Assembly: GCA_964412845.1 (NCBI GenBank)
Contig: CAYPQM010000006.1
Coordinates: forward strand, 1-64,000
Origin: JAWWPY01 sp964412845
GTDB lineage: Bacteria; Actinomycetota; Actinomycetes; Streptosporangiales; Streptosporangiaceae
Direction: 5' to 3'
Length of the DNA: 64,000 nucleotides
Shown here one piece after another: positions 8,713 to 17,495 of this stretch (the stretch's first letter is position 1; every line of letters starts with the position of its first letter). The position numbers and the translations under genes are program-made. The notes beneath the pieces were generated by a model that worked only from the letters and a program-made list of their open reading frames with translations, made no database searches and was not told where the DNA came from.

Positions 8713-9948
8713 CTACGCCGGCCGGGTGTTCGCGGGATTACCCAGCAGAGGGGCGGGGTGCGGGGTGATGTACGCCTCGGTGAGCGCGGCGCGCAGCGCC
8801 GGCTCACCGAACCGGCGGCCCAGGCGGGCCCGGGCGGCCGTGGCCATCCGGGCGGCGGCGGCCGGGGAGTCGAGCAGGAAGCCAATCGCCTCGGCCATCA
8901 GCTCGGGGCGCCGGGGCGGGACCAGCAGGCCTGTCTCGCCGGGAACCACCACGTCGGAGACGGCGTTGACCGCGGTCGCGACCACCGGTATCCCGCACAC
9001 CATGGCCTCCACGACCACCGTGGGCAGCCCCTCATAGAGGCTGGGCAGGGCGAATACGTCGAAGGCCGGGAGCAGGGCCGGCACGTCGGTGCGCTCCCCG
9101 GCCAGCAGCACCGTGACCTCCGGCATCCCGGCGGCCAGGCGGGCGATGTGGTCGGCGAGTTCCCCTCCGCCGATCCAGACGCCGATCACCTCCGGGCGGG
9201 CCAGCCGGCGCAGTGCGGCGAGGAAGTCCGCCGGGGCCTTCTGGTAGGTCAGCCGGCCGACTGAGCCGACCACCGTGGCGTCGGCGGGCAGGCCAAGCAC
9301 GAGCCTGGCCCGGCGGCGCGCCAGCGGTGCCGGTGCGCTGGCCCCGGCGGCTGGGAACCCTGTCCCGGCCTCGTCCGCGCCGTCCACGACCACGCCGATC
9401 GTGCGTATTCGTTCCGGTGCGATCAGCTCACGCCGCACGGCCTGCACGGCCACGCCGGTGCCCACGCACAGGGCCAGGTCGGTGATCCGGCCAAGCCGGC
9501 GTTCGATGGCCAGGTAGGCCTGGCGCCGCGGTGCCCGCTGGAATTCGTGGAACGGGAACCCGTGATAGGTGTGCACGATCCTCGGGATCCCGGCACGGTG
9601 CGCGGCCAGGCGGCCCACCGTGCCCGCCTTGGCGGTGTGGGTGTGCACCACGTCGAAACGCCGCGCCCGGAAGAGCGCGCCGAGCCTGCGCAGCGCCCGG
9701 AGGTCGTTACGGGGGTCGATCGGCATGCGCAGCGACGGCTCGACGATGACTTCCAGGCCGGCCGCGGCGGCTTCGTCGATCAGCCTGCCGCCGCTTCCCG
9801 TGATGATCGTCATCCGGAAGGCACTGGAGTTCATCGCCCGGGCACCGCGCAGGGCATGGATGCCCGCGCCGCCCTCCAGCCGGGTAATCACCGTCGCGAC
9901 CCGCGATGCCTCGCGGGCCGCGACGGGCCCCGGTCTGGCCCCGCTCAT
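8713..9948 (-). CDS. Glycosyltransferase family 4 protein
   Basis: A 411-residue GT-B enzyme. The N-terminal acceptor lobe contains GAGIHAL and VVHTHTAKAG; the C-terminal donor lobe contains SVGRLTYQKAP, the E-x7-E motif EGLPTVVVE and GETGLLVPP. This is typical of retaining GT4 enzymes using a nucleotide-sugar in the cytoplasm. The start is the ATG at 9948. It lies downstream of the LuxR gene, apart from the coupled glycan operon by 89 bp, and probably acts in the same glycan pathway. Confidence 0.9.
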   Translation of the reverse strand: MSGARPGPVAAREASRVATVITRLEGGAGIHALRGARAMNSSAFRMTIITGSGGRLIDEAAAAGLEVIVEPSLRMPIDPRNDLRALRRLGALFRARRFDVVHTHTAKAGTVGRLAAHRAGIPRIVHTYHGFPFHEFQRAPRRQAYLAIERRLGRITDLALCVGTGVAVQAVRRELIAPERIRTIGVVVDGADEAGTGFPAAGASAPAPLARRRARLVLGLPADATVVGSVGRLTYQKAPADFLAALRRLARPEVIGVWIGGGELADHIARLAAGMPEVTVLLAGERTDVPALLPAFDVFALPSLYEGLPTVVVEAMVCGIPVVATAVNAVSDVVVPGETGLLVPPRRPELMAEAIGFLLDSPAAAARMATAARARLGRRFGEPALRAALTEAYITPHPAPLLGNPANTRPA

Positions 9949-10037
9949 CCGTCTTCCGGGCTCATCGTTCCGGGCTCATCCGTGCTCCGGTCCGCCGCAG
10001 GTCGGGCGTAGGGTGTCTTAGCTGGCCCACGGCCGGA

Positions 10038-10733
10038 TCACCTGACGTGCTCCGATGCTCTCAGACCAGCGGCCCGGGCTACCCGGACAGCTTCGAGCCG
10101 ACTGTGCACATCCAGCTTGGCGAAGATATTGCGGGTGTGCGTGCGCACGGTATCCGTCGATATGAGCAGGTCCTGGGCTATCTGCCGGCCCCGCTTACCG
10201 TCCATCATACTCAGCAGGACGTCTCGCTCCCGCGGGCTGAGCACGTCAAGCAGGTCTTCGTGCTCCTTGGCCCGGCTGACGTCAGCCCGCAACTCGCGGA
10301 GTATCTCGCCCAGCATGTCCGGCGGGAACCAGGATCCGCCCTGGCACACCCCGCGCAGCACCGTCTCGAGCTCGGCCGCGCCCTGCTCCTTGGCCACCCA
10401 CGCAGCGACGCCAGCCCGGGCCGCTGCCACCGCGTGGGCCAGATTGTGGTCGGAGCTGAGCACCACGACACGTGCTTCCGGCCGCACGGCCACCAGGGCG
10501 CGCAGGACCTCCCCGACCGCTGGGCCCAGCGGCTCGACCTCGATCGTGATGACATCGGGGCGCAGGCCCCTGACGATGTCGAGAAGATTGGGATCGGCGG
10601 TGGTGCACCGCCCGGCCACCCAGAGGTCCATGGCTGTGGACAGGCGCGACGCTAGCGCCTCGGTGACCATCAGGTGATCATCGACCAGCAGCAACCGGAC
10701 CGGACTCATAGGTTCACTCTGCACCGTCAACAT
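10038..10733 (-). CDS. LuxR-type regulator with receiver-like domain lacking the phospho-acceptor Asp
   Basis: The start is the ATG at 10733, chosen because GAGGA lies 7 nt upstream; an upstream ATG at 10784 would overlap the GT2 gene by 41 bp. The receiver-like domain keeps VDDH (17-20), but the residue aligned with the phospho-acceptor is Glu65 (PDVITIEVEP; GAG at 10541-10539). The C-terminal LuxR helix-turn-helix is clear (LSPRERDVLLSM, STDTVRTHTRNI). It is the last gene of the minus-strand glycan run, 10 bp after the GT2 stop, so it probably reports on or controls that locus. A Glu here may mimic phosphorylation or make the domain phosphorylation-independent. Confidence 0.88.
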   Translation of the reverse strand: MLTVQSEPMSPVRLLLVDDHLMVTEALASRLSTAMDLWVAGRCTTADPNLLDIVRGLRPDVITIEVEPLGPAVGEVLRALVAVRPEARVVVLSSDHNLAHAVAAARAGVAAWVAKEQGAAELETVLRGVCQGGSWFPPDMLGEILRELRADVSRAKEHEDLLDVLSPRERDVLLSMMDGKRGRQIAQDLLISTDTVRTHTRNIFAKLDVHSRLEAVRVARAAGLRASEHVR

Positions 10734-10743
10734 GACGGTGTCC

Positions 10744-12435
10744 TCATCCAGATGCATGACAACCGTCCCCAATAAATACTGCATGAGCTGTGGTTATACC
10801 GTTCGGCGTGGCCATGCTGGCCCTCGTGGCCAGCCTGGCCACGGACAGCGCGGGCCGCTGTGCGCCGGATGTCCGGTCGCCGCCCACAGCCACCTGGCTG
10901 CTGCCCTGGATGGTACGGGTGGGGCTCTTCCACCGCCCGTTGGACCGCGACAGCCACGCCATAGGTATCGCGTAGATGCCGATCGCCGCGTCCACGAGCC
11001 GCATGAGCGGGAAGAAGAACCCGTAGAGCAGGAGCCGGGGACGCCGTTCCAGCAGGGCGACCACGACCGTGAGGGCATAGTCGGGCACCACCAGGCCGAA
11101 GAACACGGTGGAAAGCTGCACGTGCGCGGCCACGTCGGTATAGACCGGCGCGAACCAGGGCCAGTACTGCGCCCCGCCCACCAGTTCCGGGACGGCGAAG
11201 ACCAGCAGCAGCATCGGCACCAGCAGGAACATCAGGCTCGACACCACCGCCTCGAAGAGCAGCAGGGCGACCATGGCGGTGAATAGGTTCGCGCGCGGCG
11301 GATGGCGGCGCACCGTCTGCCACAGCCCGAGCGCCCACCGCTTGGTCTGCCGGATGTAGTCGTGCAGGTTATCCGGGTCCTGGGTGACCGCGACGGCCGC
11401 GAGCGTGAAGCCGACCTTGCCCAGCTGCTTCTGGTACACCTCGAAGGTCATGTTGAAGTCTTCGATCGCCAGGCCCGGCGGGTTCATGTCGATGCGCGGC
11501 AGCACCTCGGAGCGGTAGATGCTGGCAAAGCCCGGGACGATGGGCGTCGCGTTGAAGTGCCGCGACGTCTGACCGTACTTGAGCACCCGCTGGCCGATGG
11601 CGTAGATCCGCTGGCGGTGGCCTACCAGCAGGTTCCCCATGGGCGACAGCGCGCGCTCGGTGTCGGTCTTGACGCAGCCCGCCACCGCGACCACCTCAGG
11701 GGAATCGAAGATCGGCAACGCCGCGTCGAAATAGCCGGGCTGCACGCGGGTGTCCGCGTCCAGCAGCATCACGGCGCGGAACCGTTCGAGCAGCCCGAAA
11801 CGCTCGATCGCCTCATGCAGCGCACCCGCTTTGCCGAGATTCTCCTTCGTCTCGATCACGTTCACCCCGGCGCGGCGGGCGAGCTGCACCGTGTTGTCGG
11901 TCGAACCGTCGGAGACCACGTGCACGCTGGACAGCGGTACCAGTTCCATGATGGCGGCCAGCGTCTGCTCGATGACCAGCGCCTCGTTGTGGGCCGCGAT
12001 GAGCACCGCGACGTCGTGCACGGTCATCCGGCGCGTCGCCACCGCGGTGGCGACCACCGCACGCATGTTGACCGGGGTTCCGGTGTCCGCGGCCAGCCGG
12101 GCCTTCGGCACACCCCAGGCCGGAACCTGCGCCAGGGCTGCCGCGGGCTGGGTGAGCGCCGCGGCGAGCGGCGGCAGGCCCCAGGCACCTGGCCCACGAT
12201 TATGGGACATGGCGGACCTGGCGGGCAGCGCAGGTCTCACCGGGATCTGGGTCCCCGCCTTACCAGCCAGCCCGGCCAGCCCAGGCCGGGGCGCCCGGGC
12301 GGCCGCGCGGCGGATGGCACGCGCGTCGCGCACCTTCCGGGCCAGCGCGGCGATCCGGCGGCAGAGGCCGATGAAGCCCCAGATGGCAAAGTTGGCCCCG
12401 AAGATCAGGATGGCCAGCGCCCACCAGGGCATCAT
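10744..12435 (-). CDS. Membrane glycosyltransferase family 2 (processive synthase-like)
   Basis: The start is the first ATG of an ATGATG pair at 12435, overlapping the GH18 stop (ATGA). The 563-residue protein has one N-terminal membrane segment, a GT2 catalytic domain (VAVLIAAHNE, VSDGSTDNT, LLDADTRV, then RQTKRW, the QxxRW motif of processive synthases) and about four C-terminal membrane segments. This is the layout of poly-N-acetylglucosamine, hyaluronan or cellulose-type synthases, which polymerise and extrude in one protein. Coupling to a GH18-like gene and nearby deacetylases suggests an amino-sugar polymer; this is inference. Confidence 0.87.
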   Translation of the reverse strand: MMPWWALAILIFGANFAIWGFIGLCRRIAALARKVRDARAIRRAAARAPRPGLAGLAGKAGTQIPVRPALPARSAMSHNRGPGAWGLPPLAAALTQPAAALAQVPAWGVPKARLAADTGTPVNMRAVVATAVATRRMTVHDVAVLIAAHNEALVIEQTLAAIMELVPLSSVHVVSDGSTDNTVQLARRAGVNVIETKENLGKAGALHEAIERFGLLERFRAVMLLDADTRVQPGYFDAALPIFDSPEVVAVAGCVKTDTERALSPMGNLLVGHRQRIYAIGQRVLKYGQTSRHFNATPIVPGFASIYRSEVLPRIDMNPPGLAIEDFNMTFEVYQKQLGKVGFTLAAVAVTQDPDNLHDYIRQTKRWALGLWQTVRRHPPRANLFTAMVALLLFEAVVSSLMFLLVPMLLLVFAVPELVGGAQYWPWFAPVYTDVAAHVQLSTVFFGLVVPDYALTVVVALLERRPRLLLYGFFFPLMRLVDAAIGIYAIPMAWLSRSNGRWKSPTRTIQGSSQVAVGGDRTSGAQRPALSVARLATRASMATPNGITTAHAVFIGDGCHASG

Positions 12436-13601
12436 CGGACAGCCTGGGACGTGGCCACAGCGCTCGGCCCGGAAGCCGGCAGGACATGACGCAGCGCGCG
12501 CCAGGTGCCGGTGTCCGCGGAACCGAACATCCACAGGTACACGCCGGCGATGCCAGCCTGGTGGGCCAGCGCGAACTTGGCCCTGGAACTCGCCGCGTTC
12601 TCGAACCACACGGTGTGCATGTGGCCGGAGCTGTCGGTGTAGCTGAACCAGGGCGCCTGGGCTGTCGTGTCGTACCGCACGGTGGCGTGGTACCTCGCAG
12701 CCAGCTGGGACGCTTGTAGCCAGCTCAGCCCGCTGCCCTGGCCTTCGGACCAGTTGTATCCGTAGAGCGGCACACCGAGAACGATCTTGGACGCGGGCAT
12801 CTGGGTCTTGGCGTAACGCAGCACGGAACTGATCCAGCCAACCGGGGCGACCGGGCCGGCCGCCGAGCCGGCCCAGTGGTAGTCGTAGGCCATCAGGCGC
12901 ACCTGATCGACGACGCGGCCGATCGCCGCATAATCCTGGGCCACGTTGCGCGGGGCGTATCCGGCGTCCGTGGCCTTGGCGAACAGCGCCACCGAGAGGA
13001 TCTTGTTTTTCGCGTGCAGCGCCGCGGCCAGGTGGGTCACGAACGCAGTGAACACCTGCCGGTCGCCGGCCTGCAGGTTCTCGTAGTCGATGTCGATCCC
13101 GGCGTAGTTGTGCGAGACCACCAGCGCGACGATGGCGGCCACCTGCTCGCCGCTCAGCGCAGGACTGTGCAGCATCCGCGCCACTGGCTGGTAGGACCAT
13201 TTGCCCTTGGTGATGTTCGCGATGGTGGGCACGATGCGCAGGCCCGTGGCGCGCAGCCGGCTGAGATCACGGGCCACCGCGGCGGACTGGTCCGGCAGGT
13301 ACTGGGTGGTGATCTGGCCGTCGCTGGCCAGCCCGTACATCCACGGCGACGCTTCGCCGAAGGTGCTGCGGTTGGCCAGCACGACGGATGTGCTCTGGCC
13401 GATGTTCCAGTAGGGCATCGAGGACACGATGAGCCTGCGGCGCGGGGCCGGCCCGCCGCTCGCGACCATGGTGACCACCACCGCCCCGATGGCGAGCAGC
13501 GCAACCATCGGCCAGACGAGCCGCGCGTGCGGCATCGCCCGCAGCGGGGCACCCCGGCGGGCGGCTGCGCCCGCCGGGGAATCCCCGTGGCCTGATGGCA
13601 T
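12432..13601 (-). CDS. Membrane-anchored GH18-family (chitinase/YaaH-like) glycosidase
   Basis: 389 residues with an N-terminal membrane anchor (about 29-47) and a GH18 barrel. The catalytic motif reads AGIDIDYE, keeping Asp170, Asp172 and the acid Glu174 but with Ala where chitinases often have the first Asp. MAYDYHW and GVYLWMFG are further family marks. The start is the ATG at 13601 with GAGAAG upstream. Its stop overlaps the GT2 start, so the two are translationally coupled. It may trim or release the glycan made by the GT2 synthase. Confidence 0.85.
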   Translation of the reverse strand: MPSGHGDSPAGAAARRGAPLRAMPHARLVWPMVALLAIGAVVVTMVASGGPAPRRRLIVSSMPYWNIGQSTSVVLANRSTFGEASPWMYGLASDGQITTQYLPDQSAAVARDLSRLRATGLRIVPTIANITKGKWSYQPVARMLHSPALSGEQVAAIVALVVSHNYAGIDIDYENLQAGDRQVFTAFVTHLAAALHAKNKILSVALFAKATDAGYAPRNVAQDYAAIGRVVDQVRLMAYDYHWAGSAAGPVAPVGWISSVLRYAKTQMPASKIVLGVPLYGYNWSEGQGSGLSWLQASQLAARYHATVRYDTTAQAPWFSYTDSSGHMHTVWFENAASSRAKFALAHQAGIAGVYLWMFGSADTGTWRALRHVLPASGPSAVATSQAVR

Positions 13602-13630
13602 ATCGCTTCTCGTGGCGCTACGCCGGTTAA

Positions 13631-14620
13631 TTACGATGCGGACACCGGAACGGCCGCGCGCTGCGCCGCCTGGTCGCCGATGACGTCACCGATGATGTCG
13701 TCGAGGGTGCGGACCGGCTGGAAGCCGGTGAGCGAGCGGGCGAAGCTGCAGTCCGGCACGCGGCGCTGCATGTCCTCGTAGCCCGAGCCGTAAGCCTCTA
13801 GGTAGGAACTGCGGGTAATGCGGGAGGGTGAATCGGTCGCGGCGATGACCTTCTGGGCCAGCGTCTCGATATTGACCTGCTCGGTGGAGCCGAGGTTGAC
13901 GGCCTTGCCGTAGGCCGCTGGGGTCCGGGCGAGCATGGTGAGCGCCGGGATGACGTCGTGCACATGGCAGAAACAGCGGATCTGCTTGCCGGTGCCGTAG
14001 ACGGTCAGCGGCTCGCCGCTCAGGGCCTGGCGGGTGAACCGGGGGATGACCATGCCGTAGCGGCCGGTCTGGCGTGGGCCAACGGTGTTGAAAAGGCGGA
14101 CGATGACGGCCCGGAGGCCTTTTTCGCGCGCGAAGGCTTCGATGAGGCTCTCGTCGATGGCCTTCGCCTCGGCATAACTCCACCGTGACTTGAGCGGTGA
14201 GCCGAGGATCCGGTCGTCGTCCTCGTTCAGCCCGATCTTGGTGTTCTTGCCGTAGATCTCGCTGGTGGAAGCGGCGACCAGGACAGCGCCACTGTCCAGG
14301 GCGGCCTGCACGACGTTCTCGGTGCCGTGGATGTTGGTCCGCATGCTGTCCAGGGTGCTGTCCCGGATCAGGAAGGCCCCGACGGCCGCAGCGAGGTGGA
14401 ACACCACGTCGCTGCCTGCGGTCAGGTCACTGACCAGGCTTGAGTCCAGGATGTTGCCCTCGGTGAACCGGAACGACGGGTGGTCGCTGACGGCGGCGAG
14501 GTTGTCAAGCCGGCCGGTGGACAGGTCATCCAGGCCGGTGACCTGATGGCCGTTGGCCAGCAGGGACTCGACCAGGTGACCGCCGATGAAGCCGGCCGCG
14601 CCGGTCACGAAATACCTCAT
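13631..14620 (-). CDS. NAD-dependent nucleotide-sugar epimerase/dehydratase
   Basis: An extended SDR of 329 residues: TGAAGFIGGHL (6-16) for NAD binding, Ser/Thr near ASTSEIYG, YAEAK as the YxxxK catalytic pair, and FNTVGPRQ. Closest in feel to UDP-glucose 4-epimerase or UDP-glucuronate-modifying enzymes. ATGA overlap with the upstream GT4 gene. It would supply a modified sugar donor for this operon; the exact substrate is not readable. Confidence 0.9.
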   Translation of the reverse strand: MRYFVTGAAGFIGGHLVESLLANGHQVTGLDDLSTGRLDNLAAVSDHPSFRFTEGNILDSSLVSDLTAGSDVVFHLAAAVGAFLIRDSTLDSMRTNIHGTENVVQAALDSGAVLVAASTSEIYGKNTKIGLNEDDDRILGSPLKSRWSYAEAKAIDESLIEAFAREKGLRAVIVRLFNTVGPRQTGRYGMVIPRFTRQALSGEPLTVYGTGKQIRCFCHVHDVIPALTMLARTPAAYGKAVNLGSTEQVNIETLAQKVIAATDSPSRITRSSYLEAYGSGYEDMQRRVPDCSFARSLTGFQPVRTLDDIIGDVIGDQAAQRAAVPVSAS

Positions 14621-15981
14621 CGCTGTGCTCCCGTCATCCGCGCGGGCGGCCCGGCGGCTTGTTCCGCCACAGCCGCCGCCGCGGCGGGTGCCGCAGATAC
14701 CGGTGCTGTGGATGTCAGTGGTGCGGCGGCCAGTGGCGTGGGTGCCAGTGGCGTGGGTGCCAGTGGCTTAGCTGCCAGTGGGGTGGGTGCCAGTGGGGGT
14801 GCCAGTGCCGTACCCGGCGCGGCGGGCGCACTGAGTGTGGTGGTGTGGTGGGCCCGGCGGGCGCCCAGGCGTGCCGCGCGCCGGCGTGGGCCGCGGGCGG
14901 CCGCGAGTTCCTCATACATGGTGTCGATGCGGTCGGTGACCGCGACGATGCCGTACTCCCGTTCGACCGCTGGCTCGGGGAACCGCGGCCGGTGACCGAC
15001 CGCTACTTCCGCTTCCAGGGCGGCGCGGATCCCGGCGGCGTTCGAGGGCACCTGGGTGGCGCGGGCCACTTGCAGGCCGTCGAGCGCCGGGCAGGTCGTG
15101 TAGGCCACCGGGAGGCCGTTGGCCAGCGCCTCCAGCACCGACAGCCCGAATGTCTCCTGCGCGGAGGACGCGACGAACAGGTCGAACGCGGACAGCACGC
15201 CCGCCACGTCATGACGTTCCCCGGCGAACACCACCCGGTCGGTGACCCCATGCTTGGCGGCCGCCTGGACCAGCCGCTCGCCCTCGTCGCCCTTGCCGAC
15301 GATCACCAGGCGCGCCTGGCCCGCCTTCAGCAGCGGCGCCGCCGCCTCGATCACCAGGTCGAACTGCTTGTTGGGATCCAGCCGGCCCAGGACCCCGATC
15401 AGGTACTCCCCGGGGCCGGCCCCGAACTGCGCCCGCACCTGCTCGCGTGCCGCGGCGTCGAACGCCACCCGGTCGAGGTCCACCCCGTTCGGGATCACCG
15501 TCACCTTCGCGGCCGGAACTCCCCAGCCGGTCATCCGGGTGCGGACTGTCTCCGACACCGCCACGGTCATCTGCGAGAACCAGCCGGTCGCCAGGTACAG
15601 GGCGCGGACCCCGGCCGTCATCGGCCGCCGCTCCAGGTGCGTTTCGCCGATCGAGTGCTCCGTGGACACGACCACCGGCGTTCCCGCCAGCCACGCCGCC
15701 GGCCGCCCGTACACCTGCGACCGGTACAGGTGCGCATGCACCACGTCGTAGCCGCCGTCACGGATCAGCCCGCGCAGCCGCCACAACACCGCGAGCTGCG
15801 TGTTCCGCGACATTCCGACGTCGCGCACCTGGACCCCGTCCGAGCCGATCATCTCGGCGACCGGGCCCGGGTTGTACAGCGTCACCACGTCGGCGTCGTG
15901 CCGGGAGTTCTGCAGCACCGAACGCAGCTGCAACTCAGCCCCGCCCACACCCAGACCCGTAATTACATGCAGAACCTTCAC
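14617..15981 (-). CDS. Glycosyltransferase family 4 protein with repetitive Pro/Ala tail
   Basis: A GT-B enzyme starting at a GTG (15981) that overlaps the upstream stop (GTGA). It has GLGVGGAELQL near the N-terminus, HAHLYRSQVYG, VSTEHS, the donor-site LGRLDPNKQ and the E-x7-E region ETFGLSVLE. The catalytic domain ends near residue 355; the rest is basic and then low-complexity Ala/Pro/Leu/Thr built from 15-bp DNA repeats. Presumably adds a sugar to the lipid-linked glycan in the cytoplasm. Confidence 0.89.
   Translation of the reverse strand: MKVLHVITGLGVGGAELQLRSVLQNSRHDADVVTLYNPGPVAEMIGSDGVQVRDVGMSRNTQLAVLWRLRGLIRDGGYDVVHAHLYRSQVYGRPAAWLAGTPVVVSTEHSIGETHLERRPMTAGVRALYLATGWFSQMTVAVSETVRTRMTGWGVPAAKVTVIPNGVDLDRVAFDAAAREQVRAQFGAGPGEYLIGVLGRLDPNKQFDLVIEAAAPLLKAGQARLVIVGKGDEGERLVQAAAKHGVTDRVVFAGERHDVAGVLSAFDLFVASSAQETFGLSVLEALANGLPVAYTTCPALDGLQVARATQVPSNAAGIRAALEAEVAVGHRPRFPEPAVEREYGIVAVTDRIDTMYEELAAARGPRRRAARLGARRAHHTTTLSAPAAPGTALAPPLAPTPLAAKPLAPTPLAPTPLAAAPLTSTAPVSAAPAAAAAVAEQAAGPPARMTGAQR
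14730..14804. repeat. 15-bp tandem repeats inside the GT4 tail
   Basis: About five head-to-tail copies of a 15-bp unit (CCAGTGGCGTGGGTG and close variants) encode the PLAPT-type repeats in the C-terminal tail. The unit length is a multiple of three, so copy changes keep the frame. Confidence 0.85.
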
Positions 15982-17495
15982 CGTGAACCTCCGTGTGACG
16001 TGCGAGAGAAAGCGGGCTTCGGGCCAGCGGAGCTGCGCTCCGAGTTAGCGATAACGAGCCGCTGCGGCTGTGGGCGCCCGGCGGGCGGCCATCCGGGAGC
16101 AGGGCGGGAAGAGCCGGGAGCGTTGCTGGGGGATGGGCCGGTCAGCGAGCCCAGGGCCGTGGCCACCGTTGCCGCCGCGGTGCGGGCCAGGATCGTCAGG
16201 TCGAGCCAGAAGGACCAGTTCTCGATGTACTGGTTGTCGAACCGGACCCGGTCCTGGATCGAGGTGTCCCCGGTCAGCCCGTGCACCTGGGCCCATCCAG
16301 TCAGTCCCGCGGGCATCCGGTTCCGGTCCTCATATCCGGGCACCTCGCGGCCGAACTGCCGGGCGAAGAAGGGGCGTTCGGGACGCGGGCCGACCAGCGA
16401 CATCTCGCCGCGCAGCACGCTCAGCAACTGCGGCAGCTCATCCAGATGCGTGCTGCGCAGGAACCTGCCGAATGAGGTGCACTGCTGGGCCGACGTGGCC
16501 CAGCATGTGTCCGGGTCCCAGATGGTGTCCAGGTCACTGCGCGGCCCGAGGGTGCGCAGCTTCGCGATCTCAGCCACCCGGTCCGGGCCCACCACGCGGA
16601 CCTGGCGGAACAGCGCCGGACGGCGCAGTTGCAGCCGGACGGCCAGCGCCAGCACGACCAGCAGCGGCGCGGTCAGCAGCAGCAGCACGGCGGCGGCGGC
16701 AATGTCGAACGCCCGTTTCAGGACCATGTCCGTGACGGCCCGGCCCTGCCGCAGCGGGATGAGCGGGATGCCGAGCACCTCGTCCAGGGTGGGGCCGGGC
16801 ACGACAGCGGCGAGCTCATGGCGCCGGGGAGCCACGCAGATGTCAGCGCCCAGCGGCCGGCTATCCCGCAGCTCCGAAACCATCGCCTGGTCCCGGTCGC
16901 CGGGGAAGCACACGATGACCCGCCTGATCCGGTGCCGGGCGACGACTTCACGCAGGTCGGTGAGCTGGCCAAGGATCGGCAGTGTCAGGTGCGGCCCTGC
17001 TGGGCCGCTGTCCAGGAAGCCACGCGGGCTCAGGCCAAGCTCGGGGTGCGAGCCCAGCAGCCGGGCGATGTGCCGGCCAACCTCGCCGGCCCCGACCACC
17101 AGGGTCGGCTCAGTGAGCAGGCCGCGACGGTGCGCGGCGCGCAGCACGGTGCTCAGCACGACCCGGGAGGCCACCAGCAGCGCGGTGGACCATGCGGCCA
17201 TCCGCAGCGCGTCAGCGGCCGGCATCCAGGGCGCGGCGAGCAGCGCCGGCAGCGCGGCGGCGGCGGCGATCCGCCCCACCTGATCAAAGACCCGCAGGCA
17301 GATCCGCACCCGGTGCAGCCCGCCGAGCGCGAGCGCGATGAGCACGGCGTCGATGTAGACCGCCCCCCGCCAGCCGTGCTCGCCGGTGATGGCCGCCACC
17401 GCCACCAGGGCCAGCAGGTCGGCCAGCGGCAGGACCGCGACCGATCCGAGCCGGCCGTACCAGCGAGGAGCCAGGACCGGGCGGGTACTGCTCAC
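15978..17495 (-). CDS. Polyprenyl-phosphate glycosyl-1-phosphate transferase (bacterial sugar transferase)
   Basis: 505 residues: N-terminal membrane segments, a Rossmann-like domain (VVGAGEVGRHIARLL), one more hydrophobic segment, then the C-terminal transferase domain with KRAFDI, KLRTL, HLDELPQL, EMSLVGPRPER and GLTGWAQV. This class starts exopolysaccharide units by moving a sugar-1-phosphate onto undecaprenyl phosphate. GTG start at 17495 overlapping the flavoprotein stop. The last 50 or so residues after the final hydrophobic stretch are low complexity and unlike the family. Confidence 0.92.
   Translation of the reverse strand: MSSTRPVLAPRWYGRLGSVAVLPLADLLALVAVAAITGEHGWRGAVYIDAVLIALALGGLHRVRICLRVFDQVGRIAAAAALPALLAAPWMPAADALRMAAWSTALLVASRVVLSTVLRAAHRRGLLTEPTLVVGAGEVGRHIARLLGSHPELGLSPRGFLDSGPAGPHLTLPILGQLTDLREVVARHRIRRVIVCFPGDRDQAMVSELRDSRPLGADICVAPRRHELAAVVPGPTLDEVLGIPLIPLRQGRAVTDMVLKRAFDIAAAAVLLLLTAPLLVVLALAVRLQLRRPALFRQVRVVGPDRVAEIAKLRTLGPRSDLDTIWDPDTCWATSAQQCTSFGRFLRSTHLDELPQLLSVLRGEMSLVGPRPERPFFARQFGREVPGYEDRNRMPAGLTGWAQVHGLTGDTSIQDRVRFDNQYIENWSFWLDLTILARTAAATVATALGSLTGPSPSNAPGSSRPAPGWPPAGRPQPQRLVIANSERSSAGPKPAFSRTSHGGSR

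Noticed and set aside
14730..14804. Regular repeats considered as a CRISPR array
   Set aside because: 15-bp units without spacers, in frame within a coding gene.
14659..17283. Very long (874-residue) plus-strand open frame opposite the GT4 and sugar transferase genes
   Set aside because: His/Arg/Gly-rich composition without motifs; the opposite strand has clear transferase motifs and coupled starts.
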